Assembly: GCA_016125135.1 (NCBI GenBank)
Contig: WGMJ01000018.1
Coordinates: 1-64,000, forward strand
DNA length: 64,000 nt
Source: Alphaproteobacteria bacterium
Lineage (GTDB): Bacteria; Pseudomonadota; Alphaproteobacteria; Micavibrionales; Micavibrionaceae
Reading direction: 5' to 3'
Shown here: one piece after another, positions 20,966-29,382 of the stretch
How positions within the stretch are numbered: the stretch's first letter is position 1
Layout of the letters: each line of letters opens with the position of its first letter
Notes under the pieces: model-generated
Told to the model about the DNA's origin: nothing
Seen by the model: only the letters and a program-made list of their open reading frames with translations
Database searches by the model: none
Position numbers and translations under genes: made by a program

Positions 20966-22074
20966 TATTTGCGCCCAAGCCCTAACGCTGTAGAAACTGC
21001 ACGCATAAAGAAGCCCATACGCTCAACATTTTCAGCAGCAACCAGCGGGAATTTTTGTACCGGCATATCAGGCACAATAACCTCAAGCTCGCCAATAGCA
21101 TCACCCAGTTTAATAGGCGCCAGCACTGGCTCTTTATAAACAGCCTTGAACTTCACCTTCTGCGCTGACATTTTTGGCAATGTTAGTGTTTTTGTTTCGT
21201 TCATCGTCACTGAAACTTCAGGCACTTTTCCTAAAACAACAGGCACTTTGAAAAGCGTCGGTTTGTTTTCAGCCAGCTTCAGGTTTTCAAACGAGCGCAT
21301 ACCCCAATCCAGTAACTTAGCCGTTTCATCGGCACGCTCCTGCATGCTTGTCATGCCGGTAGCAACCATAATCACACGGCGGCCGTCACGAATACCCGAA
21401 CCGATAAGCCCATAACCAGCTTCTTCTGTATGGCCCGTCTTCACGCCGTCAGCACCGATATTGCGGTAGAGTAGCGGGTTACGGTTTCCTTGCTTGATAC
21501 CGTGATATTCAAATTCTGTTTCTGAATAATATTTGTAATAGTCGGGGAAGTTATTGATTAGCGCACGCGCAAGCGTCGCAAGGTCACGCACCGTTGTGTA
21601 ATGTTCAGGGTCAGGCCAGCCACTGGCATTCGTGAAGTTACTGCCAGTCATACCCAGCTCTTTGGCTTTTATATTCATCGCATCGGCAAGCCCCTCTTCT
21701 GTGCCTGCCAGACATTCCGCCAGAACAACAGTGGCATCATTACCAGATTGAATAACAACGCCGCGAATAAGATCTTCAACCGCGATATTATTACCAAGCT
21801 CGACAAACATCTTCGAGCCTTGCATGCGCCATGCCTTCTCGCTCACGGGGCATGTCTGATCCAGCTTCATGCGACCATTTTTCAACGCATCAAACACCAT
21901 GTAAATCGTCATGGTTTTGCTCATCGAGGCGGGCGGCATCCGTGTATCGGGGTTTTTCTCGAATAACACCGCGCCTGTTTCGGCATCCAGAATAATCGCT
22001 TCGCGCGCAACTGTTTCCAGCGCGAAAGCCGGCGCGGAAATCAGGAATAAACTAATGAACAGTAATAAGCGCAT
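20965..22074 (-). CDS. dacC: D-alanyl-D-alanine carboxypeptidase (PBP5/6 type)
   Basis: Periplasmic penicillin-binding protein that trims the terminal D-Ala of peptidoglycan stem peptides. A signal peptide covers residues 1-18. The catalytic motifs are SxxK at Ser 50-Lys 53, SGN at 110-112 and KTG at 212-214. The C-terminal beta domain and a basic amphipathic end for membrane docking complete the 369 residues. Its start overlaps the end of rlpA by 23 bases. The gene symbol is by family; dacA or dacD would be equally acceptable. Confidence 0.93.
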   Translation of the reverse strand: MRLLLFISLFLISAPAFALETVAREAIILDAETGAVLFEKNPDTRMPPASMSKTMTIYMVFDALKNGRMKLDQTCPVSEKAWRMQGSKMFVELGNNIAVEDLIRGVVIQSGNDATVVLAECLAGTEEGLADAMNIKAKELGMTGSNFTNASGWPDPEHYTTVRDLATLARALINNFPDYYKYYSETEFEYHGIKQGNRNPLLYRNIGADGVKTGHTEEAGYGLIGSGIRDGRRVIMVATGMTSMQERADETAKLLDWGMRSFENLKLAENKPTLFKVPVVLGKVPEVSVTMNETKTLTLPKMSAQKVKFKAVYKEPVLAPIKLGDAIGELEVIVPDMPVQKFPLVAAENVERMGFFMRAVSTALGLGRK

Positions 22075-22867
22075 CTCTATGTCCTTTGCTGGTTACTTCC
22101 CACAATATCTTATCGGCCTCATCGACCCTTGCAATCGGCCCGATACGAACGCGGTAAATTGTTTGGCCATTAACGGCGGCTTCATACACGCGTGCCGCAC
22201 GGATAGAACTCATACGTGCTGCAAGCGCTTGTGCATTTTCCATCGAGCGGAACGCACCAAGTTGCACATATATATTGCTTGGTACAACCGGCATTTGTTT
22301 TACAACAGGGTCAGGGTAGAACACACCTGTTTCAGACACATGGCCCGGCACCTGTGGTAACGCGCCACCACGTTTTGCTGCGCTCGCCAGCCTGAAGCTT
22401 TCATCAGCCAGCAACTGCACTTTAACCTTGGCAGTCCCCGTACCAATCATACCCAATAATTCCGCCGCCTTTTGCGATACGTCGATAATGCGGCCCTTGC
22501 TAAAAGGCCCGCGGTCATTTACACGCACAATAACCGACTTCCCGTTATCAAGGTTCGTCACGCGCACCAATGATGGCATTTGCAATGTGCGATGTGCGGC
22601 TGTTAGCTCGCGCGTGTTGAAACGCTCACCACTTGCTGTGCTCTTGCCGTGGAAGCCCGGCCCGTACCATGAGGCAATCCCCGTTTCCTCATAGCTATAA
22701 GTTTCACGCGGATAATAGGTTGTGCCGTCGATAGAATAGGGTTTGCCCACTTTGAAATTGCCGGCAGAACTATCAGGCGGTGCATCTTTTGTGAAACTGC
22801 CTAAAAATTCCATTTCGGAACAGGCAGAGAGCAACAACAAAACAAATAAACAAAGTAGAATACGCAT
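22052..22867 (-). CDS. rlpA: RlpA family septal ring lytic transglycosylase with SPOR domain
   Basis: Outer-membrane lipoprotein acting on denuded glycan strands at the division site. The lipobox ends at Cys 16 (LLLLSAC). A double-psi beta-barrel domain follows (GIASWYGPGFHGKSTASGE through VRVNDRGPFSKGRIIDVS). A C-terminal SPOR domain covers about 197-271 (YVQLGAF through YRVRIGPI). The catalytic-site Asp of the barrel is in VNDRGP. It sits between mltB and dacC with overlaps, a wall-enzyme cluster. Confidence 0.93.
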   Translation of the reverse strand: MRILLCLFVLLLLSACSEMEFLGSFTKDAPPDSSAGNFKVGKPYSIDGTTYYPRETYSYEETGIASWYGPGFHGKSTASGERFNTRELTAAHRTLQMPSLVRVTNLDNGKSVIVRVNDRGPFSKGRIIDVSQKAAELLGMIGTGTAKVKVQLLADESFRLASAAKRGGALPQVPGHVSETGVFYPDPVVKQMPVVPSNIYVQLGAFRSMENAQALAARMSSIRAARVYEAAVNGQTIYRVRIGPIARVDEADKILWEVTSKGHRDALITVH

Positions 22868-23826
22868 TAACGGATACCTTCCATCAATAGCCCCACTGAC
22901 GTGGCGAAATAGGTTGATCTATTCCATTTCATGATGGTTTTAAAATTATCGGTTACCAGATAACCCGATTCAGGCGCCTCATCAAACACTATTAGTGATA
23001 AATATTTACGCGGGGATATGCTGATATTTTTTGCACGTGGCCTGATACCCAGCGCACTCCATTGCGCGTAGGTTTTTCCTGTTTTCAAACCCTTCATATA
23101 TTCGGGCATAATGCCGGGCATCGTGACGGGAATTAAAATCGGGTCACCATATTGCCAGCCATTCATGCGTAAATAATTTGCAGTTGATGCAAAAACATCA
23201 GCTTTGCTGCCCCAGATATTTTTATGGCCATCCCCATCGAAATCCACCGCATAACTCAAAAAACTGCTTGGCATAAACTGGTTCTGGCCCATTGCACCCG
23301 CCCATGAGCCACGCATTTCATCCGCTGCTATATGCCCTTGGTCTATAATTTTAAGCGCGTTGAGAAGCTCTTTGGTGAAAAACTCGCGGCGGCGGCCTTC
23401 ATAAGCCAATGTCGCAAGCGCTGATATAATGGAATAACCGCCCGTGTTCTGCCCGTAACTTGTTTCCATACCCCACAGCGCAACAATAACAGCAGGGTCA
23501 ACAGCATATTTTGAAGCGACCTTGCCAAGAAGCGTGCGGTAATCACGCACATGCGATGCCCCTTTTGTATAGCGATCGCTGTTTAGCACATTCTTTTTAT
23601 ATTGCGTGAAATTCAGTTTTTTCTCGGGCTGTTTTTTATCAAGCGCAATCACTTTAGGCAGAAAAACCGCATTGCTGAGTGCAACTTCAATCGTGCGTGG
23701 TGAAATGCCTTCGGTTTGCGCTTGCGCTTTGAAACTATCAAGCCATGCTGCGTAATCGGCCTGCGCCTGAAACGAAAACAGACATACAAGCGCGATCAGA
23801 AGTTTCGGGACAATTTGTAAACCCAT
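22867..23826 (-). CDS. mltB: Lytic murein transglycosylase, MltB/SLT2 family
   Basis: Cleaves the glycan strand of peptidoglycan with formation of 1,6-anhydromuramic ends. A signal peptide lies at residues 1-23. The catalytic glutamate is in the ALWGMETSYGQNTG motif, followed by GAMGQNQFMPSSF and the calcium-loop-like DFDGDGHKNIW. At 319 residues without a C-terminal peptidoglycan-binding domain it is the compact form. It abuts rlpA and overlaps the YdcF-type gene by 31 bases. Confidence 0.93.
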   Translation of the reverse strand: MGLQIVPKLLIALVCLFSFQAQADYAAWLDSFKAQAQTEGISPRTIEVALSNAVFLPKVIALDKKQPEKKLNFTQYKKNVLNSDRYTKGASHVRDYRTLLGKVASKYAVDPAVIVALWGMETSYGQNTGGYSIISALATLAYEGRRREFFTKELLNALKIIDQGHIAADEMRGSWAGAMGQNQFMPSSFLSYAVDFDGDGHKNIWGSKADVFASTANYLRMNGWQYGDPILIPVTMPGIMPEYMKGLKTGKTYAQWSALGIRPRAKNISISPRKYLSLIVFDEAPESGYLVTDNFKTIMKWNRSTYFATSVGLLMEGIR

Positions 23827-24578
23827 AGGCCGGCAATCTCCTTGAAGGCCACATCAAGCTTGTACACATTGTCGAGCAGCTCGGGCCTTGGTAACCAACG
23901 ATAGTCGCCATGGGTTTGGTAGTCCACAGGGTAAGGCACAACTTCCAGCCCGTTATCCCTGAAAATACTGAGCGCACGCGGCATATGGTAGGCAGAAGTC
24001 ACGAGCATCCATGCCCCTTTGCGCTGCGAGCCATTAATTATCTCTTTGATATTATTTACATTTTCTATGGTGTTGCGGGATTCACGCTCGAAAATCACGT
24101 TTTTTAAAGGAAATCCCAGCCGCTCAAGTAATTGTTTTGCATAATCAGATTCCTTGTCGCGCTGGTTGCTAACACTGCCAGAACCGCCTGCATAAATGAT
24201 TGTTGATTCCCTGTATTCCCTCTCTAACGCCATAAAGGCAAACAGGCGCTCGGCCGAGCTGTTGATGGCAATGTCATCACCCTTGCCTACACGGTTTGCA
24301 CTAATGCCGGGTTCAATTGCCCCGCCCAGTACAATGATACCCGCCACCTGCTGCGGCATTTCTTGTGGTGCCTGTACGCGGTTTTCAAGCCATGACATTA
24401 AATTATAGCCCAGCGGCGTAATGCCGCTAAGAATAAGCCCCGTAAAGCCCAGCACAAGCGCAACCCGCGATGCCTTCACAAAGCGCAATTTGCGCAGAAT
24501 TGCCCCCAAAACCAAGCAAAACAACGTTAAATGAAACGGACTGAAAAGAATTTTCAGCATTTTCGAAAGCAGGAACAT
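23796..24578 (-). CDS. YdcF/ElyC family (DUF218) membrane protein
   Basis: Inner-membrane protein of 260 residues. Two or three N-terminal hydrophobic segments (residues 1-65) precede a DUF218 domain that begins IIVLGGAIEPG, continues with SAERLF and IIYAGGSG, and ends with VTSAYHMPRALSIF. E. coli ElyC of this family affects peptidoglycan assembly, which fits the neighbouring wall enzymes. It is the first gene of the minus-strand block. The upstream 160 bases hold the tRNA-Ser leader. Confidence 0.85.
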   Translation of the reverse strand: MFLLSKMLKILFSPFHLTLFCLVLGAILRKLRFVKASRVALVLGFTGLILSGITPLGYNLMSWLENRVQAPQEMPQQVAGIIVLGGAIEPGISANRVGKGDDIAINSSAERLFAFMALEREYRESTIIYAGGSGSVSNQRDKESDYAKQLLERLGFPLKNVIFERESRNTIENVNNIKEIINGSQRKGAWMLVTSAYHMPRALSIFRDNGLEVVPYPVDYQTHGDYRWLPRPELLDNVYKLDVAFKEIAGLWVYKLSRNF

Positions 24579-24660
24579 GGAAAGAGGATAAGAACTTATT
24601 GATTTTATATCAATAAAATGATTAATCTTTCGATCTCAAACGCCCCCACATAAAAGATAC

Positions 24661-24693
24661 ACAGGTGGCAGAGCGCCCGTTTGCGAAGCAAAC
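24661..24693 (+). repeat. Partial tRNA-Ser(UGA) 5' copy followed by a hairpin
   Basis: Bases 24661-24675 (ACAGGTGGCAGAGCG) repeat bases 24741-24755 of the downstream tRNA-Ser exactly, 80 bases upstream. They are followed by CCC and a perfect 6-bp hairpin with a GAA loop (GTTTGC at 24679-24684, GCAAAC at 24688-24693). Further on, GCGCTC at 24708-24713 could pair with GAGCGC at 24671-24676. The same arrangement precedes the other tRNA-Ser in the window. It cannot fold as a complete tRNA. Whether it is a decayed tRNA, a small mobile element or a leader structure is open. Confidence 0.6.
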
Positions 24694-24738
24694 AATTGAA
24701 TTAACAAGCGCTCTCTGCTAAACGGTTGTTTCAAGTAC

Positions 24739-24828
24739 GGACAGGTGGCAGAGCGGTTGATTGCAGCGGTCTTGAAAACCGCCGTGGGTTCACGCCCACC
24801 GTGAGTTCGAATCTCACCCTGTCCGCCA
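24739..24828 (+). tRNA. tRNA-Ser(UGA)
   Basis: The acceptor stem GGACAGG (24739-24745) pairs with CCTGTCC (24818-24824), followed by discriminator G and an encoded CCA. The anticodon stem GCGGT/ACCGC (24766-24770 and 24778-24782) closes a 7-base loop with TGA at 24773-24775. A long variable arm (GTGGGTTCACGCCCAC) and a TTCGAATC T-loop confirm the class II serine type. It reads codon UCA and related codons. A perfect terminator hairpin begins at the CCA end. Confidence 0.97.
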
Positions 24829-24866
24829 TTATAAAAACGCCCCTTTATGGGGCGTTTTTATAATGG
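24826..24866 (+). terminator. Perfect terminator hairpin after tRNA-Ser(UGA)
   Basis: An 18-bp perfect stem (24826-24843 with 24849-24866) closes a TTTAT loop. Its GC core GCCCC/GGGGC is flanked by A5 and T5 runs, so it can end transcription in both directions. It includes the encoded CCA of the tRNA. Confidence 0.9.
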
Positions 24867-25024
24867 GTCGTATGGTGAAGTCACACACGGTGCGTGAGTT
24901 CGACAATTTTTCTTAACGCGCCGAAGGCAAGTTTAGAAAATTGCCACTTTGCAAGCAGCTTTAGATGCGCAGCAAAGTAATCTCACTAACATTTATGCTT
25001 TTTTGTAGACGCAGGATAATAATA

Positions 25025-25378
25025 ATGAAAATAAACAAAATATTTGTTCTTACTTTTTTGCTGACGCTTTCCACGTCGGCATTTGCAATAGAGCCTACTA
25101 AGAGCCCCCTAATATCAATAACAATTAAAGAGTTTTTGCAATTGCCAGAGAACCACCAATCCATTTATGTCGCAGGAGCGATTGATGGAATGACCTTTGT
25201 TACCTATGGCTATGCTTTAGGCGAGCACGATCAATTAGTCGATTGTTATAGAAAGCAATCCTTGGGAGAGCTAACTAAAAAAGTTACAGATCAAGCAAAA
25301 AAACTACAAGAGTTAGATGAAGGTATGGCAATGGTTGTGGCAAAAACTGCAGGTAGCCTGTGTAGAGAAAAACAATAA
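25025..25378 (+). CDS. Hypothetical exported protein, possibly Rap1a/Tai-like
   Basis: Small protein of 117 residues with a signal peptide (MKINKIFVLTFLLTLSTSAFA). The mature part contains YVAGAIDGMTFVTYG, then a cysteine in DCYRKQSLGEL, and ends with AGSLCREKQ. This layout of a helical domain with two spaced cysteines recalls Rap1a/Tai immunity-type periplasmic domains, but the match is weak and no effector gene is adjacent. I chose the internal ATG at 25025 because the signal peptide begins there. The gene is more A+T rich than its neighbours. Confidence 0.6.
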   Translation: MKINKIFVLTFLLTLSTSAFAIEPTKSPLISITIKEFLQLPENHQSIYVAGAIDGMTFVTYGYALGEHDQLVDCYRKQSLGELTKKVTDQAKKLQELDEGMAMVVAKTAGSLCREKQ

Positions 25379-25399
25379 GAAAAAATATAGATAAGAATT

Positions 25400-25900
25400 A
25401 TGGTAGAAGCGCTCACCATCAATAAAAACCTGTCGAAAGCGGAAATATACGAAGAGATATTACCGCAGATAAAAGCAATTACAGAAGGCGAGGAAAATCT
25501 TGTCGCAAACCTTGCGAATATCGCCGCTATTCTAAATGAAGCATTCGGGCATTTGTGGACAGGCTTTTATTTGCGTGACGGCAAAACGCTTGTGCTAGGC
25601 CCATTCCAAGGCCCCCTCGCCTGCACACGCATTCCGGTTGAACCAGTCCCGCGCGGGGTATGCGGCACGGCAGCAGTAGAGATGAAAACACTCATTGTAC
25701 CTGATGTTGAAAAATTTGCCGGCCATATTGCTTGCTCGTCCCTCTCGCGTTCCGAGATTGTTGTCCCCCTTATTCATAATGGCCGCACAGAGCTCGTGCT
25801 TGATGTCGACAGCATCAATACAGATATGTTCGACGAAACGGACCAAAAATATTTAGAGCAGTTGATGGCAGTAATCAGCAAAAATCATTTCGTTCAGTAA
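25400..25900 (+). CDS. msrC: Free methionine-(R)-sulfoxide reductase (GAF domain)
   Basis: Cytoplasmic enzyme reducing free methionine-R-sulfoxide, an oxidative repair and salvage step. The GAF-domain protein of 166 residues has the family motifs GPFQGPLACTRIP, GVCGTAA and AGHIACSSLSRSEIVVPL, which hold the three cysteines used in catalysis. VLDVDS and FDETD close the domain. The insertion VEPVPR before GVCG replaces the usual short GK-type loop. It ends one base before the convergent DUF1275 gene. Confidence 0.92.
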   Translation: MVEALTINKNLSKAEIYEEILPQIKAITEGEENLVANLANIAAILNEAFGHLWTGFYLRDGKTLVLGPFQGPLACTRIPVEPVPRGVCGTAAVEMKTLIVPDVEKFAGHIACSSLSRSEIVVPLIHNGRTELVLDVDSINTDMFDETDQKYLEQLMAVISKNHFVQ

Positions 25901-25901
25901 A

Positions 25902-26558
25902 TTACACTTTTAATCTACGCTCACGCCCATAAACGGTAAGTGCCATCAGGAAGCATGCGGCTGCGGCAAGTCCTACTCCTGCCAGCCCGACAGAGCTAAA
26001 CATAAATGCGCCTAAAAACCCGCCGCTAATGAATCCGCACCAGAGCAGTAAAGGCTGCACCCAGCCATAATGCTCGATGCCAAGCAGCGATGAAGCAATT
26101 TTCTGTCCCACACGCACCAATGTACCGGTCATATAGGTGAGGCCCACACGGACGTTACCGTCACGCTGAAACAGTGCATTCTCGGATGACATCGCCAGTA
26201 CCATCAATATAACAGCAGCATGCATAAGGCCGAACACAGAAAGTATTGAAGCGCCGCTAAGTAAAGCGCCCACAATACATAAAATAATCGTGCGGCGGAA
26301 ACGTGTCGAGAAATGGCTTATCAGTGCGCCTGCCATTGACCCGAAAACAAATACGAGAATGATAGCGAGAATAAAAAGCGCATCATAATTTCCCGCTTCT
26401 GCGAATGATGCTGCAAGCCGTGTGGAATTCCCCGACATGAACGAAACAAAATAACCACCCAGTTGAATAAACCCCAGCACATCAACATAGCCTGCCAACG
26501 CTGACAGACAAATTGCAAGAGCCAATGCAGGTTTACTCAGGGTTTTCATTACAGTCAT
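25902..26558 (-). CDS. YoaK family (DUF1275) membrane protein
   Basis: Integral membrane protein of 218 residues with six hydrophobic segments. The family hallmarks are ALAGYVDVLGFIQLGGYFVSFMSGNSTRL near the N-terminus and ALFQRDGNVRVGLTYMTGTLVRVG in the middle. Function in the family is unproven; a small-molecule transporter is assumed. The start may be the ATG at 26558 (MTVMKTL) or three codons later. The 16 bases at the start recur at the start of another gene in this window. Confidence 0.85.
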   Translation of the reverse strand: MTVMKTLSKPALALAICLSALAGYVDVLGFIQLGGYFVSFMSGNSTRLAASFAEAGNYDALFILAIILVFVFGSMAGALISHFSTRFRRTIILCIVGALLSGASILSVFGLMHAAVILMVLAMSSENALFQRDGNVRVGLTYMTGTLVRVGQKIASSLLGIEHYGWVQPLLLWCGFISGGFLGAFMFSSVGLAGVGLAAAACFLMALTVYGRERRLKV

Positions 26559-26615
26559 TATATACCGAGTCTTAAACGGTTCACATTCCCTCTTTACTGC
26601 TTTACAATTGACTGC

Positions 26616-27878
26616 ATGAAAATATTGCAGCAGAGATTATGGCTTAAAATTCTTGTTGGTATGGCGCTGGGTGCGTTGCTGGGCTATGCACTGGCCCCTG
26701 CGGGGCTGGCTGTCGTTGCCGAAAACACAGCACATCATATTGGCAGTTGGCTGGCGTTACCGGGTGCTGTATTTCTTGGGCTTATCGGCATGGTTATCCT
26801 GCCGCTTGTTGTGTGCTCTATCATTACAGGTATTGCCGGCAGCAATGATGCCACTTTTGTAAAAGATCTTGCTATTCGCTTAATCCCCTACTTTCTTCTT
26901 ACAAGCCTGATTGCGGTTTTTATAGGCCTTGGCACAGCGCACCTTATAAAGCCGGGTTTACAAAATAATGAAGCACGTGCACCGGTTGAAATAATTGCAC
27001 CTGAAACAATGATCGAGAACCCGACTATCCCCGAGCGTATTCAAAATATTATTCCTAAAAATCCAATCAAGGCGGCGGTAAACCTCGACCTGCTGCAAAT
27101 TGTTATTGCCTCTATCATTATCGGGCTCGCGTGCCTTGCTATTCCGCATGCAACCATCGAGCCTTTTATAAAACTTTGTCAGGCTGGTCAAAGTATCAGC
27201 ATGAAGGTCATTGAATGGGTCATGGCCATTGCGCCGCTTGCCGTATTCGGCATGATGGCCGATATGGCGATTAAACTGGGCCCCGAAGCCTTTATCGGGC
27301 TTGGCGGCTATGTGCTCAGCGTGCTGCTCGGCTTGCTCACGCTGCTGGCTTTTTATTTGTTGATTGTCTTTTTTGTCGCAGGGCGTAACCCGTTTTCATT
27401 CTTGTCATCGGTACGCGCTGTGCAGTTATTAGCGTTTTCAACCTCAAGCTCGGCTGCTGTTATGCCGGTGACATTACAAACCGCCGAAGAACGTTTGAAT
27501 ATCCACCCTGATACAGCGCGCTTTGTTATTCCGCTCGGCGCAACCATTAATATGGACGGCACAGCCATGTATCAAACAGCGGCAGCAATATTCCTGTGCC
27601 AGTTTTTCGGCATTGATCTTACCTTCACCGAAATGATGTTACTTGCCTTCACACTTGTGGGGGCCTCTGTTGGCGCACCGGCCATGCCAAGTGCAGGCAT
27701 TGTTATTCTGGCTGCTATTGTTGCAGGTTTAGGCGTGCCGCCCGAGGGGATCGGCATGATCCTTGGTGTAGACCGCATCCTTGATATGTGCCGCACAACA
27801 GTAAATGTGTCAGGTGATCTTACCGCCGCAACCGTTATGGAGCGTTGGCTACACCGGAGCAACAAACAGCAGAGTTAA
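26616..27878 (+). CDS. Dicarboxylate/amino acid:cation symporter (DAACS family)
   Basis: Sodium- or proton-coupled carrier for glutamate, aspartate or C4-dicarboxylates, inner membrane, 420 residues. The serine-rich re-entrant loop is FSTSSSAAVMPVTL, followed by PLGATINMDGTAMYQ and the substrate/cation site DRILDMCRTTVNVSGD. These are the glutamate-transporter-fold motifs; Cys in DMCRTTVN resembles amino-acid members more than DctA. It converges on the DUF3309 gene with a 4-base overlap. Confidence 0.92.
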   Translation: MKILQQRLWLKILVGMALGALLGYALAPAGLAVVAENTAHHIGSWLALPGAVFLGLIGMVILPLVVCSIITGIAGSNDATFVKDLAIRLIPYFLLTSLIAVFIGLGTAHLIKPGLQNNEARAPVEIIAPETMIENPTIPERIQNIIPKNPIKAAVNLDLLQIVIASIIIGLACLAIPHATIEPFIKLCQAGQSISMKVIEWVMAIAPLAVFGMMADMAIKLGPEAFIGLGGYVLSVLLGLLTLLAFYLLIVFFVAGRNPFSFLSSVRAVQLLAFSTSSSAAVMPVTLQTAEERLNIHPDTARFVIPLGATINMDGTAMYQTAAAIFLCQFFGIDLTFTEMMLLAFTLVGASVGAPAMPSAGIVILAAIVAGLGVPPEGIGMILGVDRILDMCRTTVNVSGDLTAATVMERWLHRSNKQQS

Positions 27879-28033
27879 ACGGCCCCTGTCAGCGCCAGAA
27901 TAATTACAATTACAAGCACCAAACCCAACCCACCGCTAGGGAAATAGCCCCAGTTGCGGCTGTAAGGCCAGCTTGGCAAAGCGCCAATAATCATAAGCAG
28001 TAAAAGAACCAGTAAAAGTGTCGAGACTGTCAT
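27875..28033 (-). CDS. DUF3309 family small membrane protein
   Basis: A 52-residue protein starting MTVSTLLLVLLLLMIIGALP. The centre WPYSRNWGYFPSGGLGLVL is the DUF3309 signature seen in many alpha- and betaproteobacteria. Two hydrophobic helices are separated by the WPYSR loop. Function is unknown. I start at the ATG at 28033, preceded by GGA at a suitable distance; a frame seven codons longer has no support. Confidence 0.85.
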   Translation of the reverse strand: MTVSTLLLVLLLLMIIGALPSWPYSRNWGYFPSGGLGLVLVIVIILALTGAV

Positions 28034-28107
28034 AAGAATGTCCTTTCTTTTAAACACCCCAGACTACAAATGATTGAAAAAGCAGGAAGTTCGTGTTTAA
28101 TACCTAT

Positions 28108-28479
28108 ATGAAAAAACATTATCTCTCTTCTGAAATCACAAAAGGGCCCTATTCGGGCGCATGGGAAGCAAATGGCTTCGTTTATGTTTCGGGCCAGATA
28201 CACCAGAACGAAAAAGGTGAAGTGATTGGCGAAACGATCGAGGAAAAACTCGACCTCATCATGACAAACATCAAAAAAATTCTGGCTGAAGCAAACCTGA
28301 CGCTTGCCGATGTTATACGCGTGCATGTTTTTATTACCGATATCAGCCAGCTGCCCGCCATGAACGCAGCTTACATGACGTACTTTAATCACCCGCTCCC
28401 TGCGCGTACGGCAATCGGCGTTTCTGCATTACCGCGTGGTGCGAGCCTTGAAATTGAGGCAATTGCTGTAAGGTCATAG
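28108..28479 (+). CDS. RidA family protein
   Basis: RidA/YjgF enamine-imine deaminase-type protein (123 residues), which hydrolyses reactive 2-aminoacrylate in known members. The key segment PARTAIGVSALPRGASLEIEAIA holds the conserved Arg and Glu. The N-terminal GPYSGAWEANGFVYVSGQI is typical. An earlier GTG at 28093 with an AGGAAG just before it is a possible alternative start. The 3' end overlaps the convergent lipase-like gene by six bases. Confidence 0.9.
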   Translation: MKKHYLSSEITKGPYSGAWEANGFVYVSGQIHQNEKGEVIGETIEEKLDLIMTNIKKILAEANLTLADVIRVHVFITDISQLPAMNAAYMTYFNHPLPARTAIGVSALPRGASLEIEAIAVRS

Positions 28480-29322
28480 CAGAGTAGGCGCAGGTTGTGG
28501 GCCTTGAACTTGCCTGCTTACAAACGCGGATTCCTGAATGGCTTCCTGATAAACAGCAGGGCTATGTATACTTTCACTTCCTTCAGGCGCTTCCAATTGT
28601 GTAATTTGTCCGGCCTGATTATATGAAGGAGCGCCCAGCAATGTTAGCGGCCGCCATGCCGGCCCCAGGATCCCTGTAATGCCATCGCCCGCCACATTTA
28701 CACTAACAATATTTACATCTGCATTTTGCGCAGCACCTTCATAGGCTCTTACAAAATCCCTATCCCCTACGGGTAAAGAACCAAAGGCATACACATTATC
28801 AAGCCTTATATCGACACCCAACCCTTGCTCCCTTAACGGAAATCCTTCTGCCAGCCACTGGCCTGCCGCGACATGCGCCATGGCACCACCACGCGAGAAC
28901 CCCGTTATATTCAGAGAAACATCCCTGCCATAGTTCTCTGCAATTTCTGTTACACGATCACGCACCTGATCCAGAAAAATACCATCACCATTCTCACGCA
29001 TAACAGAGTGCCACATGCCGGAATGCACATCCCCACCGATGGCATGATCATGATTCCAGAAGCGCATATCATCACGTCGGTCGGCAGCCTCGTCAGAGCC
29101 ATCAAAAGCAACTGTAATTTCACCAGTGTTTTCATCAAGAAGAATAATCGCCGTTGAATTCTGAACTCTTACAATGTCAACCGACATATGTGGCGGCAGG
29201 GAGTCCCTGAGCGTTTGCAAAGCGTCATCATGACTGGCACCAGCGACAAGCGCCTGCTCGTAAGCAATCGGCATGGCGGCTATATCCATAAAATAGGCGG
29301 CTTGTCCCTGCTGATAACCCAT
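28474..29322 (-). CDS. Lipase class 3-like alpha/beta hydrolase
   Basis: Protein of 282 residues with no signal peptide. The nucleophile elbow is GFSRGGAMAH, a GxSxG motif in a setting typical of fungal-type class 3 lipases. AGDGITG probably supplies the acid and SIHSPAVY the histidine. The N-terminal third (DENTGEITVAFDGSDEAADRRDDM) matches the lid and strand region of this family. The substrate is unknown; intracellular phospholipid or a secreted role by another route are both possible. Confidence 0.75.
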   Translation of the reverse strand: MGYQQGQAAYFMDIAAMPIAYEQALVAGASHDDALQTLRDSLPPHMSVDIVRVQNSTAIILLDENTGEITVAFDGSDEAADRRDDMRFWNHDHAIGGDVHSGMWHSVMRENGDGIFLDQVRDRVTEIAENYGRDVSLNITGFSRGGAMAHVAAGQWLAEGFPLREQGLGVDIRLDNVYAFGSLPVGDRDFVRAYEGAAQNADVNIVSVNVAGDGITGILGPAWRPLTLLGAPSYNQAGQITQLEAPEGSESIHSPAVYQEAIQESAFVSRQVQGPQPAPTLL

Positions 29323-29382
29323 CCCATAATGATAAGGGCGCGCTTGTTAGTAGAGTATTAAATTAACTTTTGATTAATAAAA

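Noticed and set aside
24661-24738. A second tRNA gene directly upstream of tRNA-Ser(UGA)
   Set aside because: Only the 5' part and an anticodon-arm-like patch are present; no acceptor pairing, T-arm or CCA can be formed.
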